A stretch of 64,000 nt of DNA, from contig JAWMQL010000002.1 of assembly GCA_033283165.1 (NCBI GenBank), positions 496,001 to 560,000 of the forward strand, in the 5' to 3' direction. This stretch comes from JAWMQL01 sp033283165 (lineage in GTDB: Bacteria > Pseudomonadota > Gammaproteobacteria > Pseudomonadales > Halieaceae). Below the pieces are notes generated by a model. The model saw nothing but the letters and a program-made list of their open reading frames with translations. It had not been told where the DNA came from and ran no database searches. Made by a program: the position numbers and the translations under genes. Positions 55,188 through 64,000 of the stretch are shown here, one piece after another; the first letter of the stretch is position 1, and each line of letters starts with the position of its first letter.

Positions 55188-57188
55188 GTGACCCGACTCA
55201 ATCCGCGACAGCGCGAGGCCGTGCGCTATATCGATGGCCCCCTGCTGGTGCTCGCCGGCGCCGGTTCCGGCAAGACCAGCGTGATCACCGAGAAGATCGC
55301 CTACCTGGTGAATACCTGTGGTATCCGCGCCAGCCACATCGCCGCGGTGACCTTTACCAACAAGGCCGCCCGGGAGATGAAAGACCGGGTGGGCAGATTG
55401 CTGCAGGCCGGCAAGGGCGAGGGGCTTACGGTCAGCACCTTCCACCAGCTGGGCCTCAAGATCATTCGCGCGGAGCGCAAGCAGCTCGGCCTGAAAAACG
55501 GCTTCAGCATTTTTGATGCCGAGGACAGCCGCAACCTGATCCGCGACCTGTTGATCCAGGAGCACGGTGCCGAGGGCGACCAGGCCGGCGTCATCCAGCA
55601 GCGCATCTCCAACTGGAAAAATGACCGGCTGCTGCCGGAGCAGGCACTGGCCGCCGCCGGTAGCCCGGCGGACCTGCTCTGCGCCCAGGCCTACCTGCGC
55701 TACCAGCGCGCCCTGGCCGCCTATAACGCACTGGATTTCGACGATCTCATTCTCAAGCCCACCGTCCTGTACGAGCACCAGCCGGACATTCTCGAGAAAT
55801 GGCAGAACCAGCTGCATTACCTGCTGGTGGACGAATACCAGGACACCAACAGCAGCCAATACCTGCTGGTGCGGCAACTGGTGGGCCTGCGCGGCGGGTT
55901 GACTGTGGTCGGTGACGACGACCAGTCCATCTACGCCTGGCGCGGGGCCCGGCCGGAGAACCTGGCCCTGCTGCAGGAGGACTTTCCGGGGCTGAGGCTG
56001 GTCAAGTTGGAGCAGAACTACCGCTCTACCTCTCGTATTCTCAAGGCCGCCAACACGCTGATCGCCCACAATGCCCATGTATTCGACAAGCAGCTGTGGT
56101 CGGAGCTGGGCTACGGCGACCCGCTGCGGGTGATCCGCTGCGCTGACGAGCAGGCCGAGGCCGACCAGGTGGTGGCGGAAATAATGGACCACAAGTTGCG
56201 CAAGCGCACCCGCTTCGGCGACTACGCCATACTCTACCGGGGCAACCACCAGTCGCGACTGATCGAACTGGCACTGCAGCAACAGCAGGTGCCCTACCAC
56301 ATCAGCGGCGGCACCTCCTTCTTCGCCCGCAACGAGGTGAAGGACATCATGGCCTACCTGCGCCTGCTGATTAACGAGAACGACGACAATGCCTTCCTGC
56401 GCATCGCCAATGTCCCGCGGCGCAAGCTGGGGGCCTCTACCCTGGAGTCTCTCGGACAGTTTGCCAATGCGCAGCACCTGAGCCTCAACCAGGCCATCGA
56501 CCGCATCGACCGGGACCAGCTGCCCGAAGCGGGCCTGAAGCGACTGCGGGAGTTCCGCCACTGGCTGGACCAGACCCGCCAGCGCTGCCGCGGCGAACAC
56601 GGGGTCTCCGGCATTCGCCAGCTGATTCGCGATATCGACTATGAGGAGTGGCTGAACCAGATCAGCTCCTCAGAGGAAGTGGCCGAGCGTCGCATGGGTA
56701 ACGTGCATTTCCTGCTGGACGGGCTGCAGCGGGTGATGACCGAGGACCGGGTGGAACTGGATGAGGCCATCGCGCGGCTGGTGTTGCGCGACCTGATGGA
56801 ACAGCAGGACGAAGAGGACAAGGGCCCGGACAGCGTCCAGCTGATGACCCTGCACGCCTCCAAGGGCCTGGAGTTTCCCCACGTCTACATCATCGGTATG
56901 GAGGAGCGGCTGCTGCCGCACAAGGTCAGCATCGACGAGGACAATATCGAGGAAGAGCGCCGCCTGGCCTACGTCGGCATTACCCGCGCGCGCCAGACCC
57001 TGGCCATGACCCTGGCACAGAAACGACGCCAGTTCGGGGAAACGGTCAAATGCGAGCCCAGCCGATTTATCGACGAGTTGCCCCAGGAAGACCTGCACTG
57101 GCTGGGCGGCACCGGTGAGGACGACGGTCAGGCCAACGAAGAACGCGGCCAGGAAACCCTGGCCGGCCTGAAAAGCCTGTTCGGTTGA
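55188..57188 (+). CDS. rep: ATP-dependent DNA helicase Rep
   Basis: 666 residues from GTG 55188. Superfamily 1A helicase: motif I GAGSGKT (about 24-30), II DEYQDTN, III GDDDQSIYAWRGA, IV LEQNYRS, V LMTLHASKGLEF, VI RRLAYVGITRAR. It opens TRLNPRQREAVRYI and matches Rep rather than UvrD along its length. It clears proteins ahead of the replication fork. The gene is followed by a palindromic repeat. Confidence 0.95.
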   Translation: MTRLNPRQREAVRYIDGPLLVLAGAGSGKTSVITEKIAYLVNTCGIRASHIAAVTFTNKAAREMKDRVGRLLQAGKGEGLTVSTFHQLGLKIIRAERKQLGLKNGFSIFDAEDSRNLIRDLLIQEHGAEGDQAGVIQQRISNWKNDRLLPEQALAAAGSPADLLCAQAYLRYQRALAAYNALDFDDLILKPTVLYEHQPDILEKWQNQLHYLLVDEYQDTNSSQYLLVRQLVGLRGGLTVVGDDDQSIYAWRGARPENLALLQEDFPGLRLVKLEQNYRSTSRILKAANTLIAHNAHVFDKQLWSELGYGDPLRVIRCADEQAEADQVVAEIMDHKLRKRTRFGDYAILYRGNHQSRLIELALQQQQVPYHISGGTSFFARNEVKDIMAYLRLLINENDDNAFLRIANVPRRKLGASTLESLGQFANAQHLSLNQAIDRIDRDQLPEAGLKRLREFRHWLDQTRQRCRGEHGVSGIRQLIRDIDYEEWLNQISSSEEVAERRMGNVHFLLDGLQRVMTEDRVELDEAIARLVLRDLMEQQDEEDKGPDSVQLMTLHASKGLEFPHVYIIGMEERLLPHKVSIDEDNIEEERRLAYVGITRARQTLAMTLAQKRRQFGETVKCEPSRFIDELPQEDLHWLGGTGEDDGQANEERGQETLAGLKSLFG

Positions 57189-57195
57189 CACTCGG

Positions 57196-57292
57196 GGGAC
57201 AGTTTGAATTTCGGGGACAGTTTACTTAATTGTTCGCCGGCCGTGCGAGATCAATCGAAACCCCCGAATTAAGTAAACTGTCCCCGAAATTG
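57196..57292. repeat. Long inverted repeat of the GGGGACAGTTTACTTAATT family
   Basis: Perfect 25-bp arms at 57208-57232 and 57268-57292, 35-nt loop. A preceding direct partial copy GGGGACAGTTT lies at 57196-57206. Similar palindromes are known near REP-associated tyrosine transposases; no such gene is in the window. It sits between rep and the convergent peroxiredoxin. Confidence 0.9.
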
Positions 57293-57297
57293 GCGGG

Positions 57298-57870
57298 TCA
57301 GCCCACGAAGGCCCTGCGAGGCTCGGCCACACCCTCCGACCGGGTGCCCTTCAGGTATGCCAGCATGGTGTCAGCGTCGGATACTTCAAAGGGGTCTATG
57401 GCACAGTTGTCGCCAAACTCCGACTCCACGAAGATCTTCTCGATGCGGCCATCGTCCACCAGCATGGAGTAACGCCAGGAGCGCATGCCAAAGCCCAGGT
57501 TGGACTTATCCACCAGCATACCCATCTTGCGGGTAAACTCGCCGCTGCCATCGGGCAGCAAGGTGATGTTCTTGTTGCCCACATGCTTGCCCCATTGGAA
57601 CATGACGAAGGCATCGTTCACCGACAGGCAGATGATGTCGTCCACGCCCTGGGCGCGGAACTCCTCGTACAGCTCGTCGTAACGCGGCAGGTGGTTGGAG
57701 GAGCAGGTCGGGGTGAACGCGCCAGGCAGGGCGAACAGCACCACTTTCTTGCCGCCGAAAATGTCGGCGCTGCTGCGGTCCTCCCAGCGATAGGGATTAT
57801 CGCCGCCTACGGACTCATCCCGCACACGGGTCTTGAACACGACATTCGGTACACGATCTACTACAGTCAT
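57298..57870 (-). CDS. Prx5-type peroxiredoxin
   Basis: 190 residues. Peroxidatic Cys56 lies in PGAFTPTCSSNHLP, then VNDAFVMFQWGK and a second Cys in FGDNCAIDPF. Related to AhpC/TSA-Prx5 redoxins that reduce peroxides with glutathione or glutaredoxin. Its start lies in a divergent AT-rich region shared with the next gene. Confidence 0.93.
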   Translation of the reverse strand: MTVVDRVPNVVFKTRVRDESVGGDNPYRWEDRSSADIFGGKKVVLFALPGAFTPTCSSNHLPRYDELYEEFRAQGVDDIICLSVNDAFVMFQWGKHVGNKNITLLPDGSGEFTRKMGMLVDKSNLGFGMRSWRYSMLVDDGRIEKIFVESEFGDNCAIDPFEVSDADTMLAYLKGTRSEGVAEPRRAFVG

Positions 57871-57996
57871 AACTTGTCTCCTTGATCATTACAGGCATCA
57901 GTTGCCGTTGATGGGTAGACTAGGGGAAATCTTTTTATAGGTAAATTTGATTATAAGTATGGATGCTATTGAAATTATTAATCAAGAAGTCCGACT

Positions 57997-58689
57997 GTGA
58001 ACGTCGCCATCCCCACCCGCTTTAACGGTCCCCGGGACAGCGCCAACGGCGGTTACAGCTGCGGTCTGCTGGCCGCACAGATCGACGGCGCCGCGCGGGT
58101 GCGGCTGTTTGTGCCCCCACCCCTGGACCAGCCGCTGGTCCTGCGAGAGGCCGGTGAGGGACAGGTGGACCTGCTCCACGGGGAGACCCTGGTGGGCAGT
58201 GCCTGGCCTGCGGACCTGGATCTGGATATTCCCCAGGCGCCCGACCTGGAGACCGCGCGCCGGGCCAGCGAAGGGTATCCGGGGCACCGGCAACACGCTT
58301 ATCCCACCTGCTTTGTCTGCGGCCCCGGGCGGCCCGCACAGGACGGGCTCGAACTGTATCCGGGCCGGGTCGGCGACGGCCCACTCATGGCCTGCCCCTG
58401 GCGACCCGCCGCCGACACACTCGATGAGAAGGGGTTCGTGCGGCCGGAAATCGTCTGGAGTGCCCTCGATTGCCCGGGCTACTTTGCCGCCCTGCCAGCG
58501 GGTACGGCGGCCCTGCTGGGCGAGCTGACCGCCGAGCTCTACGCGCCGGTGCCAGCCGCAGAAGAGCTCATCGTGTTCACCTGGCCAAGGGGCAACGAGG
58601 GGCGCAAGCACTGGGGCGCCACGGCCATCGCGGACCAGTCAGGCAGGGTGCTGGCCGCGTCCCTGTCCCTGTGGATTATCCTGAAGTAA
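57997..58689 (+). CDS. Hypothetical protein, hotdog/thioesterase-like
   Basis: 230 residues from GTG 57997. It opens with TRFNGPRDSANGGYSCGLLAA, typical of acyl-CoA thioesterase-like hotdog proteins, then has HAYPTCFVCGPGRPAQDGLELYPG, a Cys-x2-Cys-Gly segment, and WSALDCPGYFAAL. Two tandem hotdog folds are possible. The CFVCGP motif is seen in uncharacterised actinobacterial and marine proteins; the function is unknown. Convergent with the RND permease, 6 nt gap. Confidence 0.7.
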   Translation: MNVAIPTRFNGPRDSANGGYSCGLLAAQIDGAARVRLFVPPPLDQPLVLREAGEGQVDLLHGETLVGSAWPADLDLDIPQAPDLETARRASEGYPGHRQHAYPTCFVCGPGRPAQDGLELYPGRVGDGPLMACPWRPAADTLDEKGFVRPEIVWSALDCPGYFAALPAGTAALLGELTAELYAPVPAAEELIVFTWPRGNEGRKHWGATAIADQSGRVLAASLSLWIILK

Positions 58690-58695
58690 GGGCTG

Positions 58696-61600
58696 TTACT
58701 GCTCGCGGCCGCCGATCCGGACGGCAAGCCCCAGGCGCCGCTTCACCCGCTCCCGCAGGCCCTGCACGATAGCGTAGAAACCGGGAATGAACAGGGTGCC
58801 CACCAGCAGCGCCGCCAGCATTCCGGTAATCACCGTGATGCCAAGGGACCGCTGCCCGAAGGCGCCCGCGCCGCTGGCGAATACCAGCGGCAGAATCCCC
58901 AGGATAAAGGACGCTGCCGTCATGCACACCGCCCGGAAACGGAGTCTGGCCGCGGCCCGGGCCGCCTCCCTGACCGGCTCACCCAGCTCCTCGCGGCGAC
59001 TGCGGGCAAATTCAACGATCAGGATGGCGTTCTTGGCCGCCATACCGATCAACAATACCAGGCCGATCTGGGCATACAGGTTGAGGGCATTGCCGGCCGC
59101 CAACAGGCCCGCTATCGCGCCGCCGATCGCCATGGGCACGACCAGGATGATCGCCACCGGCATGGACCAGCTCTCGTACTGGGCCACCAGGAACAGGTAG
59201 ACGAACAGCAGCGCCAGGCCGAAGGCGATCACGCCCAGGTTGCCTGCCTCTTTCTCCTGGTAGGCCAGCCCGGTCCACTCCATGCGGTATCCGCCGGGCA
59301 GAATATCCCGCATCAATTGTTCGGTAATGGCCATGGCTTCACCGCTGGAGTAACCCGGTGCCGGCGAGGCCTGCACCGGCGCGGCCCGGTACAGGTTGTA
59401 GCGGCGCGCGATATCCGGCCCCAGGATCGGCCGGGTGCGGACCAGCGTGCTCAGGGGCACCATATCCCCCGACTCCGAGCGCACATGGAAATGCTCCAGG
59501 TCAGTCAGGTCGGAGCGGTAGGAGGACTCGGCCTGCATGACCACCCGGTAGGTCTGGCCGAACTTGTTGAAATCGTTGATGTACAGGGATCCCATCTGGG
59601 CCTGCAGGGTGGCGAAGATTTCGGTCAGGGGCACGCCGAGATTCTTCGCCTTGACCCGGTCGACGTCGATAAAATACTGCGGCACGTTGGCACGGTAGGT
59701 GCTGAATACCCCTTGCAACCCCGGGGTGTTGTTGCCGTCCACGATCACGTTGTTCAGCACCGCGGCCAGTTCGGCCGGGGACCGCGACAGGGTGTCCTGG
59801 ACCATAAACTCCAGCCCCCCCACCACACCCATTCCGGGCACCGCGGGTGGCGCCAGGGCGAATATCTGGGCTTCCGGCACCTCGCTGAAGCCCACCGCGT
59901 TGGTGCGCTCTGCCACGGCGAACACCACGTTTTCCGCCTCTGTGCGCTCATCCCAGTGGTTGAGCACCACGAACATGGTGCCACCGTTGCTGGACATGGC
60001 CCCGGTCAGCACCGAGTAGCCGGTAATCGCGGTCACACTCCGCACCGCGGGATCGGACTCCAGCAATTTCCCGAGCTTGTCCATGACTGTCTTGGTACGG
60101 CTGAGGGAGGACGCGTCGGGCAACTGCACCGCCACCATCATGGCGCCCTTGTCCTCAGAGGGGACAAAGGCCGTGGGCGTGTTGAGCACCCCCGCAGCCA
60201 GGGCCGCCATCCAGGCCACAAAGACCAGCGCCAGCACGGCCAGCTTGCGCAGCAACCACTGCACGCCGCGATCGTATTGCCCGGTAACGCGGGCAAATCC
60301 CCTTTGGAAGGCCCGGTACCAGCGCGCATCGTGCTGGCCACCGGACTTCAACAGCATGCCGCACAGGGCGGGCGACAGGGTCAGTGCATTGAGGGAAGAG
60401 AAGCTCACCGCGACACAGATGGTCACGGCGAACTGGCGGTACATTTCGCCGGTGATGCCGGGCAGCAGTGCCACCGGCACAAACACCGCCAGCAGCACCA
60501 GGGTGGTGGCGATGATGGCGCCGCCCACCTCGTCCATGGTCACCAGGGCCGCCTCCCGGGCGCTCATCCCCGGGTCTTCGCGCAGGTGGCGATCGCAATT
60601 TTCAATGACCAGGATGGCGTCATCCACCACGATACCGATGGCCAGGATCAAGCCGAACAGGGTTACCGTATTAATCGACATTTCCAGGGCGTACATCACG
60701 GCAAAGGTCGCGATCAGTGACACCGGAATGGCTACCGTGGGAATCAGGGTGGCGCGCAGGCTACCCAGGAACACGTAGGTAATGGCGATGACCAGCGCCA
60801 CCGCCTGCAGCAGCGACAGGACCACCTGCTGCACGGCAGCGGAGACGTAGCGCGTGGTGTCGTAGTTGATCACATAGTCCAGGCCCTGGGGAAAATAGCG
60901 GGCCAGCTCCGCCACCTGCTGGTCCACCGCCTCGCCCGTGGCCAGGGCATTGGCGTCCGCCATCAGGTACAGGGCCACGTTCACCGCCGGTTTGCCGTTG
61001 ACCTCGCCAAAGAAATTGTAGGCCGCCTGGCCCAACTCGACCCGCGCCACATCGCGCAGGTAGATGGCGGAACCGTCGGGGTGGGCGCGCAGCACGATCT
61101 GCTCGAATTCTTCCACCTCCTGCAGCCGACCCTTGGTCTGCAGGGTGTATTCCGTCTGGAGATCGCCCTCGAAGGGTGGCGCCCCGATCTTGCCCGCGGC
61201 CACCTGGATATTCTGCTCCTGCAGGGCGCGCTGGATATCCACCACCGACAGGCCGAGGTTGGTCATGTGGTCGGGGTCGAGCCACAGGCGCATGGAGTAG
61301 GCCGCCTCGCCCAGGATATTGGCGGCGGAAACACCGTCGATACGGGACAGGGCACTGACCACATTGATCTTGACGTAGTTGGAAATGAACTTGTAATCCA
61401 GGCTGTTATCCGGCGAGGTGAAACTCACGATCTTGAGCAGGTCGGGCGAACGTTCATCCACCCGCAAGCCGGTGGCCTTGACCTCCTGGGGCAGGCTCGG
61501 CTCGGCCAGCTTGACCCGGTTCTGCACCCGCACCAGGGCCATGTCGGGGTCGGTACCGACCTTGAAGGTCACGGTGAGGTTGTAGCTGCCGTCGTTGGAG

Positions 61601-61848
61601 CTGCGGGAGGACATGTAGATCATATCTTCCACCCCGTTGATCCTGTCCTCCAGCGGGGCGGCCACGGTTTTCTCCACAATCTCCGCCGAGGCGCCGGGAT
61701 AGGTCCCGGATACCGTGATGTTGGGTGGCGAAATGGAGGGGTACTCGGTGACCGGCAGCAGCGCCACCGCGAGGGAACCGAGCAGGGTCAGGACAATGGA
61801 AATGACCAGGGCGAACTTGGGGCGCCGGATAAAGAAGGCCGAAAACAC
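58696..61848 (-). CDS. RND (HAE1) multidrug efflux permease
   Basis: 1050 residues, AcrB/MexB size. MFSAFFIRRPKFALVISIVLTLLG starts TM1. VEYPSI-like VTEYPSISPPNITV, the proton-relay Asp pair in GIVVDDAILVIEN (TM4), and IFLGLIL-type helices are present, with two large periplasmic loops. Works with a periplasmic adaptor encoded 9 nt upstream. No outer-membrane TolC gene is present in the window. Confidence 0.95.
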   Translation of the reverse strand: MFSAFFIRRPKFALVISIVLTLLGSLAVALLPVTEYPSISPPNITVSGTYPGASAEIVEKTVAAPLEDRINGVEDMIYMSSRSSNDGSYNLTVTFKVGTDPDMALVRVQNRVKLAEPSLPQEVKATGLRVDERSPDLLKIVSFTSPDNSLDYKFISNYVKINVVSALSRIDGVSAANILGEAAYSMRLWLDPDHMTNLGLSVVDIQRALQEQNIQVAAGKIGAPPFEGDLQTEYTLQTKGRLQEVEEFEQIVLRAHPDGSAIYLRDVARVELGQAAYNFFGEVNGKPAVNVALYLMADANALATGEAVDQQVAELARYFPQGLDYVINYDTTRYVSAAVQQVVLSLLQAVALVIAITYVFLGSLRATLIPTVAIPVSLIATFAVMYALEMSINTVTLFGLILAIGIVVDDAILVIENCDRHLREDPGMSAREAALVTMDEVGGAIIATTLVLLAVFVPVALLPGITGEMYRQFAVTICVAVSFSSLNALTLSPALCGMLLKSGGQHDARWYRAFQRGFARVTGQYDRGVQWLLRKLAVLALVFVAWMAALAAGVLNTPTAFVPSEDKGAMMVAVQLPDASSLSRTKTVMDKLGKLLESDPAVRSVTAITGYSVLTGAMSSNGGTMFVVLNHWDERTEAENVVFAVAERTNAVGFSEVPEAQIFALAPPAVPGMGVVGGLEFMVQDTLSRSPAELAAVLNNVIVDGNNTPGLQGVFSTYRANVPQYFIDVDRVKAKNLGVPLTEIFATLQAQMGSLYINDFNKFGQTYRVVMQAESSYRSDLTDLEHFHVRSESGDMVPLSTLVRTRPILGPDIARRYNLYRAAPVQASPAPGYSSGEAMAITEQLMRDILPGGYRMEWTGLAYQEKEAGNLGVIAFGLALLFVYLFLVAQYESWSMPVAIILVVPMAIGGAIAGLLAAGNALNLYAQIGLVLLIGMAAKNAILIVEFARSRREELGEPVREAARAAARLRFRAVCMTAASFILGILPLVFASGAGAFGQRSLGITVITGMLAALLVGTLFIPGFYAIVQGLRERVKRRLGLAVRIGGREQ

Positions 61849-61857
61849 GCCGCCCCC

Positions 61858-62970
61858 TCAGCCCGGCGTATCGGCCAGGGAACGCACCTGCACGGGCATT
61901 CCGGGCCGCACCTGCTGCAGACCCCGCACAATGACCCGGTCACCCTCTTCCACCCCCCTGTGCACCAGCACCAGGTGGTCGAAGCGCTCACCCAGTTCCA
62001 CATTGCGCCGCTGTACGGTGTTGCCGCCATCGACGATCAGCACGAAGCTGCCCTGCTGGTCCGCCTGCACTGCCGCCTGGGGCAGGAATAGTCCCTCGAC
62101 CAGTTGCGTGTCCTGCAGTATGACCCGCACGTACTGACCGGGCACCAGCAGTCCGTCGGGATTCGGGATGCGGGCCCGGGTCTCCATGGTGCCCGTACTG
62201 CGGTCGATACGATTGGCGAAATAATCGATCTTGCCTATCTCGGGATACAGCGTGCCATTGGTAAGCTCCAGGCTGACCTCGATGTTCCTCAAGGCCTCCG
62301 GGGCCGGTTTTTCTTTCATGCGGGTCTCCAGCACCCCCACATAGGTGGCCTCGCTGACCTGGAACAGGGCCTCGATCGGGTCGATGCTGACCAGGGTGGT
62401 GAGATCGCCGGTGGTGGGCCCGACCAGGTCCCCGACCGAGGCAGTGCTGCGGCCGATGCGACCGGTGATGGGTGCCCGAATGGTGGTAAATCCGAGGTTG
62501 ACCTCGGCGCTGGTGATCTGGGCCCGGGCGGACTCTATGCGGGCATCGGCGTCGAGTTTCTTGGCAGTCAGTTCATCCATCTCAGACTGGGAGATGGCAC
62601 CCTTGGGCAACAACTCCTGGCCGCGGCTGAAATTACGCTTGGCATTGGCCTGGTTTGCGAGGGCGGCTGCCAGCTCGGCCCTGGCCCGGGCCAGCGCCGC
62701 CTCGTATTCGGATGACTCCAGGGTATACAGCACATCGCCGGCCTGCACGACTTCCCCCTCGCGGAAATTACGGGTCAGCAGATAGCCGGTAACACGGGCC
62801 TGGATGGCCACGTCGTCCCGGGCCTGCAGCCGCCCCACGTACTCCGACTTGGGCCGGTACGGCTCCAGCGCGACCTCGTCAACCACGACTTCAACCAGCC
62901 GGGGTGGCGGCGCTTCCTCGGCACAAGCGGCCAGCAGAGCACTCAGGACAAGGGCGACGAGAGTTCTCAA
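61858..62970 (-). CDS. RND efflux periplasmic adaptor (lipoprotein)
   Basis: 370 residues. Lipoprotein signal with Cys16 in LLAACAEE. Membrane-fusion-protein domains follow: beta-barrel/lipoyl parts IQARVTGYLLTRNFREGEVVQAGDVLYTLE, a coiled-coil hairpin (residues about 90-150) and STTGDLTTLVSIDPIEALFQVSEATY, then TMETRARIPNPDGLLVPGQYV. It is the partner of the downstream RND permease. Confidence 0.94.
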   Translation of the reverse strand: MRTLVALVLSALLAACAEEAPPPRLVEVVVDEVALEPYRPKSEYVGRLQARDDVAIQARVTGYLLTRNFREGEVVQAGDVLYTLESSEYEAALARARAELAAALANQANAKRNFSRGQELLPKGAISQSEMDELTAKKLDADARIESARAQITSAEVNLGFTTIRAPITGRIGRSTASVGDLVGPTTGDLTTLVSIDPIEALFQVSEATYVGVLETRMKEKPAPEALRNIEVSLELTNGTLYPEIGKIDYFANRIDRSTGTMETRARIPNPDGLLVPGQYVRVILQDTQLVEGLFLPQAAVQADQQGSFVLIVDGGNTVQRRNVELGERFDHLVLVHRGVEEGDRVIVRGLQQVRPGMPVQVRSLADTPG

Positions 62971-63018
62971 GTGAATCTCCGGAGCGGAAGTAACCCTACT
63001 TTAGCAGGTTCCAGAATG

Positions 63019-63051
63019 AAAAAAGCCGCGGCGCGGTGCGCCACGGCTTTT
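63019..63051 (-). terminator. Terminator of the cytochrome c5 gene
   Basis: AAAAGCCG (63021-63028) pairs with CGGCTTTT (63044-63051), and GGCGC pairs with GCGCC, one mismatch between. The A6 run at 63019-63024 reads as U6 on the minus strand. Confidence 0.8.
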
Positions 63052-63067
63052 CGGGGTGATGCCGGCC

Positions 63068-63490
63068 TTACTGGCTGCCGGCGACCATGTAATCGACCGC
63101 CGCCATGATTTCCTCGTCGGAGCAGTTCATGCACCCGCCTTTGGCGATCATGCCGGTGCCCGGGACACCGTTGAGGCCGCTGGCGTGCAGGGCATCCGAG
63201 CCCTTGGCAATCCGCTCGGCCCAGGCGGCGACGTCACCCAGTTTTGGTGCGCCGCCGGCACCGGTGCTGTGGCAGGCCATGCAGGCGCCGTTATAGACCT
63301 CTTCCCCGGAACGGGGCCCGGCACTGGCGGAAGCGGCAGCGCCACCGCAGCTGCTGTCGCCCTCCAGGCACACCTCGCCGACGGGCTTGATGCGCTCCTC
63401 GATCTCGGCCCTGGCGGCGTCACTGTAGTCCTGGGCGGAGGCGGCCATGGCCAGAAGCATGGCAAAAATGCTGAATATGCGGATAGTCAC
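63068..63490 (-). CDS. Cytochrome c5 family protein
   Basis: 140 residues. Signal peptide (about 1-19), then a class I c-type domain with CMACH (Cys70, Cys73, His74) for covalent heme, Met114 in GTGMIAKGGCMNC as probable axial ligand, and a Cys120-Cys123 pair typical of cytochrome c5. Cys41 and Cys48 form an extra pair in the linker. It is a periplasmic electron carrier. Divergent from the glutathione S-transferase gene. Confidence 0.9.
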   Translation of the reverse strand: MTIRIFSIFAMLLAMAASAQDYSDAARAEIEERIKPVGEVCLEGDSSCGGAAASASAGPRSGEEVYNGACMACHSTGAGGAPKLGDVAAWAERIAKGSDALHASGLNGVPGTGMIAKGGCMNCSDEEIMAAVDYMVAGSQ

Positions 63491-63664
63491 TTGGGGGTCC
63501 CCTTTCGTTACCGGCGCGCATTATAGCCACTATTTCACCCCGGGAAAACTCGCCCCGGCGCGACCCGGAGCCGACTTTTGATCTCCCTCACTGGCAGCCC
63601 GGGTTCAAAAGTTCTAATCTGGTACGACTCGTTTCACCCGCCTGACCGGAGCAACTGACTTGCC

Positions 63665-64000
63665 ATGAAGCTTTACACCTACGACCCCGCGCCCAATCCC
63701 CGCCGCCTGCGACTGTTTATGGACTACAAGGGGATCGAAATCGAGACCGTGCAACTGGACCTGATGAACAAGGAGCAATTCAGCGAGAAATACCGGGAAA
63801 TCAACCCCCAGAGTACCGTGCCTGCCCTGGTGCTGGACGACGGTACCGTGTTGCCCGAGGTCATCGGCGCCTGCGTGTACCTCGAGGAGTTGCACCCGGA
63901 GAGGCCCCTGCTCGGCACCACCCCGCTGGAAAAAGCACTGGTGTTCTCGGAAGACCATGCCCTGTTCAATACGGCCTTCGCGGCCGTCGCCGAGTCCTTC
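63665..64000 (+). CDS. Glutathione S-transferase family protein, 3' truncated
   Basis: The ATG at 63665 gives 112 visible residues; the reading frame continues past the window end. The N-terminal thioredoxin-like fold has MKLYTYDPAPNPRRLRLFMDYKGIEIET, STVPALVLDDGTVLPE (cis-Pro loop) and VYLEELHP. The PNPRRLR segment replaces the usual catalytic Ser/Tyr pocket with Asn/Pro, so activity is uncertain. Confidence 0.87.
   Translation, partial: MKLYTYDPAPNPRRLRLFMDYKGIEIETVQLDLMNKEQFSEKYREINPQSTVPALVLDDGTVLPEVIGACVYLEELHPERPLLGTTPLEKALVFSEDHALFNTAFAAVAESF

Noticed and set aside
57871..57996. Possible OxyR site (ATAG ... CTAT) before the peroxiredoxin
   Set aside because: Half-site distance is 33 rather than 37 and the inner positions do not match. 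Only the AT-rich nature is certain.

Overview
The window is a stretch of a GC-rich chromosome (mostly housekeeping genes, high coding density) from a gammaproteobacterium. Gene orders point to the Pseudomonas/Cellvibrionales side of the class: trxA-rho-ubiD, hemC-hemD-hemX-hemY, lptM-lysA-dapF-DUF484-xerC-yigB with cyaY divergent, torF-glnK-amtB, and a lapG-lapD pair. A marine, Halieaceae-like (OM60/NOR5) organism is my best guess, from the acyl-CoA phosphotransferase-type kinase, fadB/thiolase pair and P450. This is an inference, not a measurement. No rRNA, tRNA, CRISPR array, phage or intact transposon was seen.

Layout. 1-4.4 kb: a truncated APH-fold kinase, gshA-acpH-dsbB, and rsd. 4.4-10.4 kb: an FKBP lipoprotein, yheS, a GIY-YIG protein, elbB, and a TVP38 membrane/FAD oxidoreductase fusion. 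10.6-14.2 kb: trxA, rho, a 24-bp tandem repeat, ubiD. 14.2-21.8 kb: nine tightly packed minus-strand genes. The first four are a thermostable-hemolysin-type acyltransferase, an AMP-forming ligase, a heme-oxygenase-fold putative diiron enzyme and an SDR. They run without a real gap into a two-component system, a cupredoxin, an FTR1 iron permease and an outer-membrane-like protein. This is the most interesting unit in the window. 21.8-31.4 kb: a TPR protein, a frameshifted MFS transporter, a monoacylglycerol-lipase-like hydrolase, a PlsB-type acyltransferase and the hemYXDC genes, all on the minus strand. 31.5-38.0 kb: argH, cyaY, lptM and the lysine/murein/recombination cluster.

38.0-43.9 kb: two P-II genes bracket the c-di-GMP adhesin-release pair lapG-lapD. 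The second P-II lies in a torF-glnK-amtB operon with a near-consensus sigma54 promoter and an NtrC-like site, so outer-membrane porin, P-II and ammonium channel would rise together under nitrogen limitation. 43.9-50.1 kb: ubiK, comM, a cytochrome P450 with a palindromic putative operator, purU, a SUMF1-like secreted protein and a CNNM/CorC-type transporter. 50.2-55.1 kb: a fatty-acid beta-oxidation pair (multifunctional protein plus thiolase), a PaaI-type thioesterase and a small MscS-like channel. 55.2-64.0 kb: rep helicase, a peroxiredoxin, a hotdog-like hypothetical, an RND efflux permease with its adaptor, a cytochrome c5 and a glutathione S-transferase truncated by the window end.

Three kinds of repeat punctuate the region: a palindrome built on GGGGACAGTTTACTTAATT (two sites), short hairpins of the CCCCGGC..GCCGGGGTGACG type (three sites, one composite), and the 24-bp tandem array.
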